Counted from the first letter of the stretch, positions 11,205 to 24,450 are shown. The stretch is 64,000 bases of DNA from Perognathus longimembris pacificus (GCF_023159225.1 NC_063164.1:75287800-75351799); one strand, 5' to 3'. The notes: generated by a model not told the origin, from the sequence alone. Translations and numbers: made by a program.

Positions 11205-11684
11205 CTGCCCTAAAATTTGAAGTATAATAAAGCAAATATTTGAGAATTACATTAATATTCACATTGGAAAGAACTCTTTATCAACTGAGTTGAAATCACC
11301 ACATCAGGTAAGAGAAAAAACAGATCTCTGCTTGTGTAAGTCATTTAACATTTAGTAATATCCTCATTCTGAGACACTATAAATACAAGAAGCTTGAAAA
11401 AAAAAAGTATAATTTTCCAGGAGTATCCAGAATTTTTTTTTCTACTCATGGTTCAATCCATAGCTCTGGAGATAGTTACAAACTAAATATGAGAAACTTC
11501 CATGTCTTTAAATGGCAAGGCTTAAAGCAATTGAAGATTGAGAAGATGTACGGAAACAGACACATCTCACTTTTATATGTGGCTGAAACATTTCAGGGAA
11601 ATTTTGAAATGTATATGGAAATTTACAGTCTCACACCCTAAGGAGGCCATGTAACTCATCCTATTTTGGTTATATACGTCAATG
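11205..11684. other. Unique non-coding DNA
   Basis: AT-rich sequence with no gene or repeat recognised. Confidence 0.5.
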
Positions 11685-11850
11685 CTGCAGTGATCTTTGG
11701 CAAGTTTCTTTACTTCATAATTGCTCAATTTTCTCTTTGTAAAATGTTAAGGATGCTGATAACTATTTCATATATGATAAATTTGGTAGGCCTGGAAAGG
11801 AAACTGACTGTACTGCACATATCACAGTGTCTGGCAAGTATTAATACTTG
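11685..11850 (+). repeat. MIR SINE fragment
   Basis: Diverged MIR: gatctttggcaagtttcttt, ctctttgtaaaatgttaagg and the 3' part tatcacagtgtctggcaagt. These match the MIR order 'cttgggcaagttacttaa ... ctgtaaaatgggga ... cagtgcctggcac'. Confidence 0.7.
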
Positions 11851-11961
11851 ACTCCTTCAAAAATCACCATCTTCTTTGTTCTTTCACTCTTCCTTCTCAT
11901 GCTACCAATATTAGGCCCAACTCTCTCTTATTTGTATAATGTCATATCTTTAAATAATGGA

Positions 11962-12298
11962 AAAAGGTTAGGCACCAGTGCCTCATGCCTATAATCCTAG
12001 CTACTCAAGAGGCTGAGGTCTAAGAATCAAACTTTAAGGCCACCCAGGCCTGAAAATTCATACATTCAATTACCGAATAATCAAAGCCAGAAGAAGCACT
12101 GTGTAGTCCAAGTGGTAGAGGGGGAAAAAAGCTAAGAGATAGTGTCCAGGGGCTAGGAATGTGGCTTAGCAGTAGAGTTCTTGCCTAGCATGCATGAAGC
12201 TCTGAGTTCTATTCCTCAGCACCACATTAAAAAAAATTAGTAGACAATATCCAAGCTCAGAATTCAATTCCCAGTAACAGCACAAAAATAAAGGAATA
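11962..12298 (+). repeat. B1-Geo composite SINE interrupted by an ID element
   Basis: The B1-like left half (ggcaccagtgcctcatgcct, ctactcaagaggctgaggtc) and tRNA-like right half run to 12148. The 3' piece (caagctcagaattcaattcc) resumes after 12240. The interruption is the ID monomer at 12149-12238. Confidence 0.8.
12149..12238 (+). repeat. ID monomer SINE
   Basis: ggggctaggaatgtggctta leads into an A box-like segment and gagttctattcctcagcacc, with an A-rich tail. It is a single tRNA-Ala type ID unit without the Geo right half, inserted in the composite SINE. Confidence 0.8.
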
Positions 12299-12520
12299 CA
12301 TAACTAAGGAAAATATGGCATTAGACATTATGAAAACAATGAGCTATAACTTAAATGCTAATAGAAAAATTTCTTAATCTACACTATTTGAAGACAGATA
12401 GCTCCAGAAAAAAAAAATCTATGACATAGTACCATGTTAGATATGATTACGTGTGTGAATATTATGTGCTTAGATATAATTAAAACAAAATTACATACAA
12501 AATTGATTTACATTTTGAAA

Positions 12521-13763
12521 AGAGTCCCAGTCCCAGCACATAGTAGAGAAACTTGACAAAGGGGATTACATCAAAATAAAAAGGGTTTTCACAGCAAAGG
12601 GCATAGATATTTGACTAGAAAGACAGCCAACCGACTCAGAGAAGATCTTTACCAGCAACACATCAGACGAAGGCCTAGTATGCAAAATATGCAAAGAGCT
12701 CAAGAAACTAATGCTTCCCAAAGCTAATAAACCAATCATTAAACCGGCGAAGGAACTAAGGAGAGACTTTTCAGAAAAGGTAACAGGGGCAAAGAAATAT
12801 ATGAGAAAATGCTCAACATCCTTGTCATAATGCAAATTCAAATGAAAATAACTCTGAGACAACATTTCATCCCAGTTACATTGGCCAACATTGTGAATCT
12901 GAACAACAAATGGTGGGGATGTGAGGGCAAAGGAACCCTGTTACACTGTTAGTGTGAATGTAAACTTTGGACACCACTCTGGAGGTTCCTCAAGAAACTA
13001 AACATAGATCTTCCCTATGACCCAGCCATGCTACTCTTGGGCATCTACTCTAAACATGATAAGCCAGGATATCATAAAGACACTTGCACATCCTGTTCAT
13101 TGCTCCACTATTCACAATAGCCAAATTATGGAAACAGATCAGATGCCCTACAATAGATGAATGGATCCAAAAAAAAGTGGTACCTATACACAATGGAATT
13201 TTATAAAGCCAGTAGAAAGAATAATATTATGTCATTTGCAAGGAAATATATGGACCTAAAACAAATCATGTTAAGTGAGGTAAGTCAAGCTCAGACAGTA
13301 AAACAGTGCATGTTTTCTCTCAGATGAAGAATACAGACCTAAAATACATGGGACATGATAACTTATATAGGACTGTACACACTCACATACACTGGGAACA
13401 AGATATGCTTCAGGGAGAAACATAAAAGTGCAATGCTTATCTTCTCTGACCGTATAAAATTATATTTATTGAAATGAGCTCTAGGAAATAGAAACAAGAG
13501 GGTTTTTTTCTTTGACTGTTTTTGCTTTCTTTTCTTTTTATCTTGTTTTTTTCCTATCTGTCTTTTGGTGGGGAAGAGGGAAAGCACAGAAATGGAGGGA
13601 TAAAAGGTGAAAAAAATGCAGCAGTAATACTCACTAGATACTAGGTTGAAAATTAACTACACAACTTGTAGGTGGTGATGGGAAGCAAAACCTGGGATAG
13701 ACAGTGACATTGTCCAAAATATATGTACTCTTTACCTGACTTATGTAACCCTCTGGTACATCA

Positions 13764-13809
<46 letters not shown>

Positions 13810-14029
13810 CAGTCCTGGGCCTTGGACTCAGGGCCTGAGCACTGTCCCTGGCTTCCTTTTGCTCAAGGCTAGCACTCTGTCACTTGAGCCACAGCGCCAC
13901 TTCTGGCCGTTTTCTATATATGTGGTGCTGGGGAATTGAACCCAGGGCTTCATGTATACGAGGTAAGCGCTCTTGCCACTAGGCCACATTCCCGGCCCTG
14001 TACATCACCTTTTTAATAATAAAAAATTT
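12521..14029 (+). mobile_element. 5'-truncated L1 (ORF2 3' end plus 3' UTR)
   Basis: The sequence from about 12530 (gagaaacttgacaaaggg) to 13340 is the characteristic C-terminal ORF2 DNA of L1. It includes caacaaatggtggggatgtg, gacccagccatgctactctt, tgctccactattcacaatag and gaatggatccaaaaaaaagt. The 3' UTR follows and ends at tacatcacctttttaataat. The end is interrupted by an IDL-Geo SINE (13771-13999). No long frame survives. Confidence 0.9.
13771..13999 (-). repeat. IDL-Geo SINE inserted in the L1 3' end
   Basis: Minus-strand copy with a poly(T) run of about 40 (13766-13807) as its A tail. A 15-bp perfect duplication gtacatcaccttttt flanks it at 13756-13770 and 14000-14014. The duplicated bases are the last bases of the L1 3' UTR. 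Confidence 0.93.
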
Positions 14030-15453
14030 AATCTGTTTTATGTGGCTATATATAGGATATTTGAATTAGGGGATTTTATTAGATGGTTCATATTTCTTAT
14101 TCTACATGAATTTTCACATAGGCTTTTATTAATTTTACAGTTTAAATTGTTGATTCTGCTTAAGTTCTTTTTCATTTTCAGATTTTGAAGTTATTCTTGT
14201 TCACTCACTCCATAACCTGTCTTTTTTGGATCATCCCTTGCAGGTGGGTTGAAACCATGTGGCTACTCTTGGTCACTGAGCTGTGAGTGGAGATAACATG
14301 TATCATTTTTCCAGCAGCAGCCTTTAGAGGGGGTTCAACATCCCCATACTCTACTACTCTATCATTTTGTGCCTCAGCAACTTTGGGAACTGTATGATGC
14401 TACTGGTGCAGCTTTCAAAAGATTAGCACAATCCCTTGAAACAATTCAAGAAATACTTTTCTCTTAAACTCTACTCCTTAGGGTTCTGTTAGCTTTTGTA
14501 TCATAAGCAGATAACGAAGTGAAGTGCACCATTGAAATTTTCTAGTAAGAAGCAACAAATGATGCTACTGATTATTTTCCTTTCATATTCCCACACATGG
14601 AATTTTTATTATTTAACTTGCCATATGATTGAAATTGTTGAAGAATGTTTTGTCCTCCTTGAATGTTGATTTTTTTAAAAAAGAAAGATAAAGCAAACTG
14701 AATAATTTCAGAGCAATTTCAGGAAATAAGTGTGTTGCTTAGATTTCTTGATATTTTTCTTAATTGCAAATCTAAATATTCAGCATGTATTCAATAAGCA
14801 AGTTTCAACTATCTGTTTGTACCAGGAGCTAGGAAAATAGAGAGATCAGACTCAGACTGAGACCTTGCTTTGGAATGGGACACTGGAAAACAACTCTGAA
14901 AGAGACAATATGGAATATTGAAGTTGTATTAACTAGGTAGCTATCCCTGTGATACAGGAAGCTATCTAAAGAGTTTTGACTACTCTAAAGGAGTCCTTGT
15001 AAAGGCTATAATAAATTTAGTTTTGAAACTTGTTAATGTCCCCCAAATAAATGTGTTTAAAATAAATAATACCACCTTCTCCCTTTCCATTGAATAGAAC
15101 AAAGTATTTTTGAGCTGTGTTTGCTGGTATTTGCTCACAAAGATGTATTCCTATTGAATCTGGCTCTATCCATTGTTAAATATAAGTATTTGTACTGCTG
15201 TTTGAATCATTTGATTAACTCTCATTAGGGATTGGTAAATCATGGTTTAGTATTTTAAACACATGAAATTCAGTCCAAAATCAGATTTATGTCGGTCTGG
15301 TAATTTAATTGAAAAGCCATGGCTACAGCTCAGAGAGCTAGAGGTGTGACCAGATTGCATATTGAGTGGTAAACTATGGAATGATGCTTACACAGCACGA
15401 TTTTCTCTTACCATGTTTCACCAGTGAAGGTGTAGGTAGAAAAACTGTAGGTC
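14030..15453. other. Unique non-coding DNA
   Basis: AT-rich sequence with no gene, repeat or convincing open frame recognised. Confidence 0.5.
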
Positions 15454-15467
15454 AAAATTGCACAACA

Positions 15468-15659
15468 GGGCTGGGGATATAGCCTAGTGGCAAGAGTGCC
15501 TGCCTTGGTATACCCGAGGCCCTAGGTTCGATTCCCCAGCACCACATATACAGAAAACGGCCAGAAGCGGCGCTGTGGCTCAAGAGGCAGAGTGCTAGCC
15601 TTGAGCGGGAAGAAGCCAGGGACAGTGCTCAGGCCCTGAGTCCAAGGCCCAGGACTGGC

Positions 15660-15689
<30 letters not shown>
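15468..15689 (+). repeat. IDL-Geo dimeric SINE, young copy
   Basis: Nearly identical to the copy at 1270, with the same tagcctagtggcaagagtgc and ccagaagcggcgctgtgg variants and a pure A tail of about 32. A 14-bp perfect duplication aaaattgcacaaca lies at 15454-15467 and 15690-15703. Confidence 0.93.
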
Positions 15690-15696
<7 letters not shown>

Positions 15697-15703
15697 CACA
15701 ACA

Positions 15704-17380
15704 AAATCAGACATAAATTACATGAAAACAGATATTTAACATTCATTTTTCCCAAGTAGTCCTTTAATAAAATCTTCTTTATCACCTGAACTCAACTAAC
15801 TGTTCTCCAGCAATGCTAAAAAAAAAAATATTTTTAATTTTGATTTTCTGGGAAACACAAAATCTCAGCAGGCAGAAACTAACATTGCATAAGCAGTTGG
15901 AATTTTAATGTCATGTTATCTTATATCCTCATTGTTGGACAACTAAACTTACTGTAAGGTAAGTCTTAAACCTATAAATATAAATGATACTAGCAGAAGT
16001 CATCATATATGTCAACAGTTTTCAATTTCAATGCAAGGACTCTGATGTCAGAATTTTTTCCTGTTGAGACTGATGTTCCAGATCACTTATTCATTCTTTC
16101 TCCATATTATTCCCTATCTTAATCTCCCAGGATTTCTATCAGAAATCATAAATGTTTTTGATAGTCATTTACAATATGTTACCATTTATGTCTCAATAGT
16201 AGTCTCCTACTTTTATTTTTGTCCCTTCAAAATTGAATAATTTTGCATATCTGGAAAATAATCACATCATTACCATTCTAGGGGAAAAAAATCAAAAGTG
16301 AATATAGTAACATTCATCAAGAAATTATTGGTAAGTATGAAACACTGGAAACTAAATTTACCTTACAAAAATGATCATGAAACAGAATATTATGCATTCA
16401 TGAAACTCCTACTCCTGAAGAAGAATAAATGACATAAGGAACTACTCATTATTAAATAGAAAAAATAAGTCACATTGAGTATTTTTTATAGTTAGTGAGA
16501 TCCTAGGTTTACAAAAAGATAACAAAATATATGGAAAACATAGCACTTGTGATTTATGGAAAACAGGAGTGAAGTCTGTATTTTTTACTTGTCTCTAATT
16601 TTCCTGATGTGAACTTTGAAATAGAGTTTTACATCTTTCACTGGCATTTGCTCAGTCTAACCAGAAAGTGCCATCATTTCTTAAGTAGAATGATGCAAGT
16701 CATTCCGTAAGACTCAACCACAATTTAATTCAGAAATGGAAATTATCTTGATATACTCAGACTCACCCAGGGTCAAAACCCTGATGCTGACACTAAAATG
16801 TGTCTGTTCCACAACAAGGGAGTCAATGCTGACAGTTCAGCTGCGAATGCTCTGTCAGTTCCTGTTGGTGTAGATCCTCTTAAGGTTTGCTGTTCTAGTC
16901 AAATTTAACTATAGAAAAAAAAATACTTAGAAACTCTAAACTTTTAAATAACACCTTAATTTTGTGAGCTGATTTATTTCAAATACAAAATAAAGGATTT
17001 TTACAGTTAAAAGCCTCATCTTGCTACTTCTTAGTCAGTGGGTTATTTTATAAAAAGAAAAGAAATTGTAACATGAAAAGCATAGAAGGCCATGATTTCA
17101 AAACAAAATAATCAGCTTCTCAGTAGAAGATAGTGTGTTATCCATAAACTAAAGCATTTATGTAATTTTATTACTGAAAACATTATCACCAAACAGTTGG
17201 CCTAGAAATTTCTGAGATTTTTATTCTATGCAAAAGTAGTTTCCTTGATAAACTAATGATTTTATTTTAAAAATTACTCCAATTGCAAAGATTTTTTTGT
17301 TCACCAAGGTTGACATACTCCTAATAACAATGCGGCAATTAGTTATGCATAAACCATTAAAAACCTTTCTCCTTTCAAGC
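15704..17380. other. Unique non-coding DNA
   Basis: No gene or repeat recognised in this AT-rich stretch. Confidence 0.5.
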
Positions 17381-17465
17381 GAGGTGTGGTGACTAAAGCC
17401 TATAATCCTAACTTTTTGGGAGACAGGCGTTGGGGATCCTAGTTCCAGGCCATCCATCTGGAAAA
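17381..17465 (+). repeat. Old B1-like SINE
   Basis: aggtgtggtgactaaagcct, then ataatcctaactttttggga: a diverged 7SL/B1 left end without a readable Geo half. Confidence 0.6.
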
Positions 17466-17609
17466 AAAAATGGAGAATGAAGTTTTTTGGATTCCATGTT
17501 GTCAAATAACTGAGAGAAGTACAACTGTCATCTCAAGCTATAAGAGAAGCACAAATAAGAGGATCAAAATCCTTATTAGCAAGAACTATCATGAAACTAA
17601 CTGGCACGA

Positions 17610-17692
17610 AGAAGGGATGGTGAATTGACTCAGTGGTAGAACATCTGTCTAGTAAGTGAAATGCCCTGAGTTCAAACCCCAGTACTAGAAAA
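17610..17692 (+). repeat. ID/tRNA-like SINE unit
   Basis: An A box-like gactcagtggtagaa and B box gagttcaaacc with spacing typical of a tRNA-derived SINE, followed by an A-rich end. It may be a diverged ID unit. It is not a tRNA gene because no acceptor stem pairs. Confidence 0.55.
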
Positions 17693-17699
17693 TTATAAT

Positions 17700-19074
17700 G
17701 ACTTTATTTTCCAGCAAACTTAAAAATAAAGGTTCAGAGATGCATTTTTATTTATCGAATTTTCCGTCATTAATATTAGGTAACCTATAAAATGGCTGCT
17801 GTTTAACCCATCTCATCATAAACTCAGCTTCTCTTTGGAGGCCAGAATTACTTTGGTTTTAATGCAATTCTCTACCCAACATGAGCATCAAAGCCATGAT
17901 AAACCTATCATGCCACATATGAACATGAACACATGAAAAGCAGATGTGGCAATAACTTTTCCCCAAGCATCAGTACACATATTTTTTTACTTCCACATAA
18001 CAAAACATGCCAAAAAATCATCAAAGATCAAAATCTCCATTCTAAGTTTATTTTCATGGCAGCCAAATCTACTCATTCATAACTTTTGTTCCTAATTTCT
18101 CTCATTATTTTCCAAGCCTCCCAGATCAACCAAGAGATTTTCTGAGCAAGTTATGGCTTTCTTACAACAACCTACACAAAATGAGAAAAAAAAATTCACC
18201 TCCTTCTTTGTTGGTTTTAATACCATCAAGTAGAAGTTTTACAGCCACAAAAGTTTAACAAGAATTAAAGAGCAAAAAGTAAAGCAAAGTGAAATCTCTG
18301 CAGACATTGGGTTTTAGCTAATGGCTTTAGGTAGTACTTAGAAAAGGGCCAACACTCATAATCATGTTTTCTTCATAGTTTCTTAATCCAAATTCAAAGG
18401 TAGTGGTTTCTTTTATTAATATTTTATCAGACAAGAATAAATGCAACATTTTATTTGGATTATACCACTTGGAGAAAGGGGAAAAAATAGCGAAAAACCA
18501 ATAAATCTTAAAGAGTTAATTATTTATACAGAGAAAATTTACTTTCTGTGTTGTGACTTGTTTTATTGTATACTGCAGTTCAATTTAGATTAAGAAGAAG
18601 AAAGATTATTGTTTCCCAACAGAGACATATCATAAATAAATACAGCAGAATTTTTTATATCTGTGCCAAGCCATCTATGCATATTCAGAATAAAGAGAAC
18701 AAATACATTCCTAAAATTATTTGTTTTAGACTCTTGAGGAAACAATTAGCTACATGCTGTATCAAAGATTTTATAGTGGCGCCAAACAGCATGGCCAGAT
18801 TAAAGAGGCATCAATAGAAGACTTGGCATCATAGTGACCCACCCTTACTGACAATCCATTACTATCTATTTTACCCCAAACCTGTGCCAAATACAGTATC
18901 AGTCTGTGGAGAAGAATTCACTCTTATATAATGTGATACTGGTTGCTAGAAGGGTCCTATGGTCATTTGAATGACGGATCATTAGTAATCATAACTTGTA
19001 ACACTGGAATGTCTGCTGCCTTATCCAAAATGAACATGACAGACAACAGATAGATGATTGACACATAGATAGAG
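17700..19074. other. Unique non-coding DNA
   Basis: No gene or repeat recognised. It is followed by a TATG/TA-rich simple sequence at about 19075-19165. Confidence 0.5.
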
Positions 19075-19188
19075 GTATTATGTGTGCATATATGTATGTA
19101 AATATAAACATATATATGTATATGAGTATGTGTATTTATTTCTGTACATATGCATATATATGAATGTGTCATATAAAACCCACCAAAT

Positions 19189-19402
19189 GGGCTGGGGATA
19201 TAGCCTAGTGGCAAGAGTGCCTGCCTCGGATACACAAGGCCCTAGGTTCGATTCCCCAGCACCACATATACAGAAAACGGCCAGAAGCAGCGCTGTGGCT
19301 CAAGTGGCAGAGTGCTAGCCTTGAGCAGGAAGAAGCCAGGGACAGTGCTCAGGCCCTGAGTCCAAGGCCCAGGACTGGCCAAAAAAAAAAAAAAAAAAAA
19401 AC
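19189..19402 (+). repeat. IDL-Geo dimeric SINE, young copy
   Basis: Same subfamily as the copies at 1270 and 15468. Target duplication of about 13 bp: aaaacccaccaaat at 19175-19188 and aaaaccaccaaat at 19403-19415, one base different in length. Confidence 0.92.
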
Positions 19403-19664
19403 AAAACCACCAAATACTGTTGAAAAATGAGGGGGAGGCAATAAGAATATGGTAAGGGGGAGTGAATTTGTTCAAAATACACTGTGAATATATGGAAATT
19501 TCACAAGTAAACCTTTTCATAATTAAACTCAAAAATAAATAAGAAACAATTTTTGAAGGAAAGTTCCAGTCCTTGGATCAAAGTAAGTATACATGAATAT
19601 TATTGAATTGGAAGAATGGGTAGATGGAGGGATAGATGGAGAATTATAAAGCTGGACATTACCA

Positions 19665-19848
19665 GCCAATTACCAGTGGCTCATGCCTGTAATCCTAGCT
19701 ACTCCGGAGACAGAGATCTGAGGATCACCATTCAAAGCCAGCCTGAGCAGGAAAGTCTGTGAGACTCTGATCTCCAATTAACCACGCTCAGGGACAGTGC
19801 CCAGGGTCAGAGTTTAAGCCACGACCGACCAAAACTAAAAAAACAAAT
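19665..19848 (+). repeat. B1-Geo composite SINE
   Basis: B1-like half (accagtggctcatgcctgta, gatctgaggatcaccattca) and the end of the Geo half (ctcagggacagtgcccaggg), with a deletion inside the right monomer. A 13-bp duplication ctggacattacca flanks it (19652-19664, 19849-19861). Confidence 0.88.
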
Positions 19849-19861
19849 CTGGACATTACCA

Positions 19862-20470
19862 AAACACATCAAGGCAAGTAATAAAACTGTGCTGGACAGT
19901 TATAAAACTACACCTGTAATAAGAATGCTCCAGATTTGGGGGATAGAGTTGGGGGATTTCTCTATGATAGAAATGAAATTGTTGAAATTAAAATCAAGTT
20001 GAATTTTCAAATCCATCAGTTTACTCTATGCATCACTCATTTCCTATAATATATGTTATAATAAAATATACCTAGATAAAAAGTCCTCTGTTATCTGCAA
20101 ACATTAGTTACCATTAGTTAATACCTAAATAATGACCAGCTTCTGGGCAATGAATTTCAGGAATATAACCTTATGCTATGCTCACAAAAATTTATTAATT
20201 ACACTTATTTATTCAGCAGCTGGGACATGTTCAAGAACTTAGAAATGAATCAGACAAAAATTCTAGTCTTCATAAAGTTTACAATTTTATCAGACTGAAG
20301 AAAAAAGTAAGCAATAGCCATGATGGTTTTTAAAAAATAAAATAAAGTAAAAACAATCCCAAGGCATTGATTGTCACCTGATGATAACACAAGATCATCA
20401 AAACTGTATACACATCTCAACCACCGGACTCTCGTCAACACTACCAAACAATATGAATAAATGTTTTCTT
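19862..20470. other. Unique non-coding DNA with an old repeat-like segment
   Basis: No gene recognised. About 20200-20310 (tatttattcagcagctggga, gaatcagacaaaaattctag) resembles a mammalian-wide repeat whose family I cannot assign. A similar segment lies at about 31085-31200. Confidence 0.4.
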
Positions 20471-20479
20471 AAGATTCTC

Positions 20480-20760
20480 AGCAAAGAACACTCACACACC
20501 TCTAAAAGATTCTTAATAACTTCTCACTTCACTGATGATTGCTGGTTGGAGACACTTTGTAGTAGAGTGTTATTATCTCCTTTTCACATGACCTGACCCA
20601 GTTGTTTTCTTGACTTTGCTTTAGAATAAATTTCTTCTGCATTATCTAACACAAGGTTCATGTATTCATCAAAACCAGTGATGCAGCCCTCTATTTCGAT
20701 GGTACTTTCTTTAATTCCAATCTTTCCCATCCAGATTTATGGTAGGATAGTACTTTCTCT
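20480..20760 (-). pseudogene. SNRPE: SNRPE processed pseudogene (spliceosomal Sm protein E)
   Basis: The minus strand reads [20 protein letters not shown], then [12 protein letters not shown], then KGDNNTLLQSVSN. This is the C-terminal two thirds of small nuclear ribonucleoprotein E, a core Sm-ring subunit of spliceosomal snRNPs. Several residues differ from the human form as I know it. A TGA (plus-strand 20584-20586) replaces the Leu codon after QVM. The normal stop after the terminal SVSN is also lost, because the codon after Asn reads CAG. Sequence like the parent 3' UTR continues for about 50 bases toward 20490. Codons upstream of EGC are badly diverged or replaced, and no N-terminus is recognisable. 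There is no intron, which fits an old retrocopy, but no poly(A) or target duplication was identified. Confidence 0.85.
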
Positions 20761-20769
20761 CTCCCAATT

Positions 20770-21255
20770 GGTTACATAGAAATGTGTATCATACAAAATT
20801 CCCAGTGTGTTATGAATGTACCCCTTATAGAAAAGATCACTTACTGTCTAATTCAAAACCTTTGAGAACTCTTTAACCCTCTTTCATGACACCTGGAAAT
20901 GTTTCACAGGGTTGTTGCTCCTTCTTATGATCCCTAAGTAACTACAAATGACAGAATCTCTGGGATCAGTGCTAAGAATGAGTATAAGGGAGAAAGATAC
21001 CTTCTTTTGTCATGAGCATTTTGAAGATTTTTCTTACATTGCACAACTCAGCTGATCTTTTCTTCATGGAGACAAAAAATTCCCAAGTTTTTCTTTAGTA
21101 TAATGGGACAGTAGAAACATATTAAATAGAAGTGTAAAGTCCATGGTCCAGGATGCAAGCATTTCATATCTGGTCAAGAATATATTAGATACAAATGAGA
21201 AAGCACAGAGATATTTGAGGGGAAAAACACTATATGTATATATTACGTATTAGTG
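20770..21255. other. Unique non-coding DNA
   Basis: No gene or repeat recognised. Confidence 0.5.
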
Positions 21256-21480
21256 AGCCAGCTACTGGTGGCTAGCACCTATATTCCTTGCTACCCAGAG
21301 TTAAAACCTGAGAATTACAGTTTGAAACAGTCTGGGCATAAAAATCCATGAGACTTTTTTATTTCCAGTTAACCACCAAAAATCTAGAAGTGGAGCTGAG
21401 GCTCAAGTGATAGAGCACCAACCTTGAGCACAAAATCTCAGTGACACAGCCAAGCCCTGAGATCACGTTCCACAATCAAC
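21256..21480 (+). repeat. B1-Geo composite SINE, diverged
   Basis: gagccagctactggtggcta (B1-like start), then gaagtggagctgaggctcaa and tgatagagcaccaaccttga (Geo half). It is followed by a short CA-rich tail repeat. Confidence 0.8.
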
Positions 21481-21751
21481 ACACACACACATAAACACAC
21501 AGACACACCAATAAATAAATTAATACTAGTGAGCAAGGAAAAATAATTTTTCAATCCAAATATAGCAAAAATAGTTTCTATGCTTCAAGCCTAGAACTTA
21601 GCACAAACATATGCAAATTTAACAAATAACAGGTAGAAGGGTGAAAACCTCACCACCGCTACTAAAGAAGCTAAGGCAAGAAGACTACGTGAGTCATGGA
21701 ATGGAGAACTCTTGGGAACATGAGGAAACCCTACCTCAAAATAATGATGGA

Positions 21752-21941
21752 GGGCTGGGAATGTGGCTTAGTGGTAGAGTGCTTGCTTAGCATGCATGAA
21801 AACCTGGGTTCAATTCCTCAGTACGACAGAAACAGAAAAAGCTGGAAGTGGTGCTGTGGCTCAAGTGGTAGAGTGCTAGCCTGAGCAAAAGAAGCACAGA
21901 GATAGTACCTAGGCCCTGAGTGCAAGCCCTAGGACTGGCAA
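21752..21941 (+). repeat. IDL-Geo SINE, older copy
   Basis: gggctgggaatgtggcttag is an ID-type left monomer closer to monomeric ID, joined to a Geo right half (ctgtggctcaagtggtagag). The tail has become an ATC trinucleotide repeat. Confidence 0.85.
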
Positions 21942-21976
21942 AATCATCATCATCATCATAATGATGATGATGGTGA
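21942..21976 (+). repeat. (ATC)n/(GAT)n inverted trinucleotide repeat
   Basis: Five ATC units run directly into about four GAT units, giving a near-perfect palindrome. It replaces a SINE tail. Confidence 0.85.
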
Positions 21977-23163
<1,187 letters not shown>

Positions 23164-23582
23164 AAAGTTATACTAATACCTATTTGATGATTTGGGGTAA
23201 AATATTCTTATTATCCTAAATAGAAAGAATAACACTTATACAACAGTTTCTAGTTCATAAAACCCTAAATCCACATCCATAGTTAAGAATGATTGAAAGT
23301 GTCTAGAAATTTCCACTTTCAAGTTCCATGGGAAAACTTCAAAAAATTCTTAAATTTTCATCTAGTTATGATATGGCCAAGGCATACTGGTAATAATTGT
23401 TGTATGGAACAGGGAGCGGCAACAATAAAAATCAAACTGATGTTGACATGCTCAAAAAGACATGGATACCTTGTATAATTATTAAAGTTCTAAATTTCAT
23501 CATTTTTTCCTACTATCACAACCATTTGCACTGAATTAGCATTTTTTTTCTGTATAATTTGCCTAGATAAAATTCAGAAATA
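23164..23582. other. Unique non-coding DNA
   Basis: No gene or repeat recognised. Confidence 0.5.
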
Positions 23583-23745
23583 AAGCCAGACACTGGTGGC
23601 TCATACCTATAATCCTAGCAAATCAGGAGGCTGAGATCTGAGGACCACAATTCTAAACCAGCCCAGGCAGGATAGTCATTGAGATTCTTACTTCGAATTA
23701 ACCACCCAAAAGACAGAAGTGTATCTGTTATTCAAGTGGTAACAT
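23583..23745 (+). repeat. B1-Geo composite SINE, 3' truncated
   Basis: agccagacactggtggctca, ctgagatctgaggaccacaa, and the start of the Geo half (cagaagtgtatctgttattc). The rest is missing where the next L1 fragment begins. Confidence 0.82.
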
Positions 23746-23756
23746 GTTTGTCTTAG

Positions 23757-24320
23757 AATAAATCATATTAAGTAAAGTGAGCTAGAACCAAAGAAACATG
23801 GATTCCATGATTTCCCTCATTAGTAATGATTAGTATGTGTCTAGAATACTCCTAGCAGAGGACCATAATAGCTCAATAGCTATGTACATATGGTCATAAA
23901 AGAAGAAGCTAAGCAAAATGATCTCCAAGACATGGAAACAAGAGGTTTTTCATTGTTGTTATTTTTAATGTGCTATGTGAAACTATCTCTTTTTCTTTCC
24001 TATGGTTAACCCCCCTGTTATCACTGCATTTGATTTTGGTATTATATACATGTTTATCTGAATTATGAAACGGGAATGGGAACATCAGAATGGTGAAACA
24101 AAGGATAAAGGGAGAACCAATGCAGCAGTGATACTAACAAGACAACATTTTGGAAATTAACTGTACAACTCTGATGAGGGGTGGAAGACTAGGGGGAAGG
24201 AAGTTGGGTGAGAAATGAGAAATGAAAGAGTATGACAAGTATGACAAGAAATGCACCTTACATATGTAAATGCAACCCCTCTGTACATCACCTTGACAAG
24301 TAAATTAAAAAAAATAAGAG
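23757..24320 (+). mobile_element. 5'-truncated L1 (3' end and 3' UTR)
   Basis: Begins in the ORF2 terminus (aatcatattaagtaaagtga), then the local L1 3' UTR: agtgatactaacaagacaac, ggaaattaactgtacaactc, then acccctctgtacatcacctt and an A-rich end. Confidence 0.85.
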
Positions 24321-24450
24321 ATGAGAATGTTGAAGTGGTGACACTTAACAAGATGCATTGTATTCATAAACTGCTTTGTTATATAGCACTTCCTTTGCAC
24401 AACTACTTAAAGGTCATAAAAAAATTTAAGTAGTATTATAAAAAAAAAAA

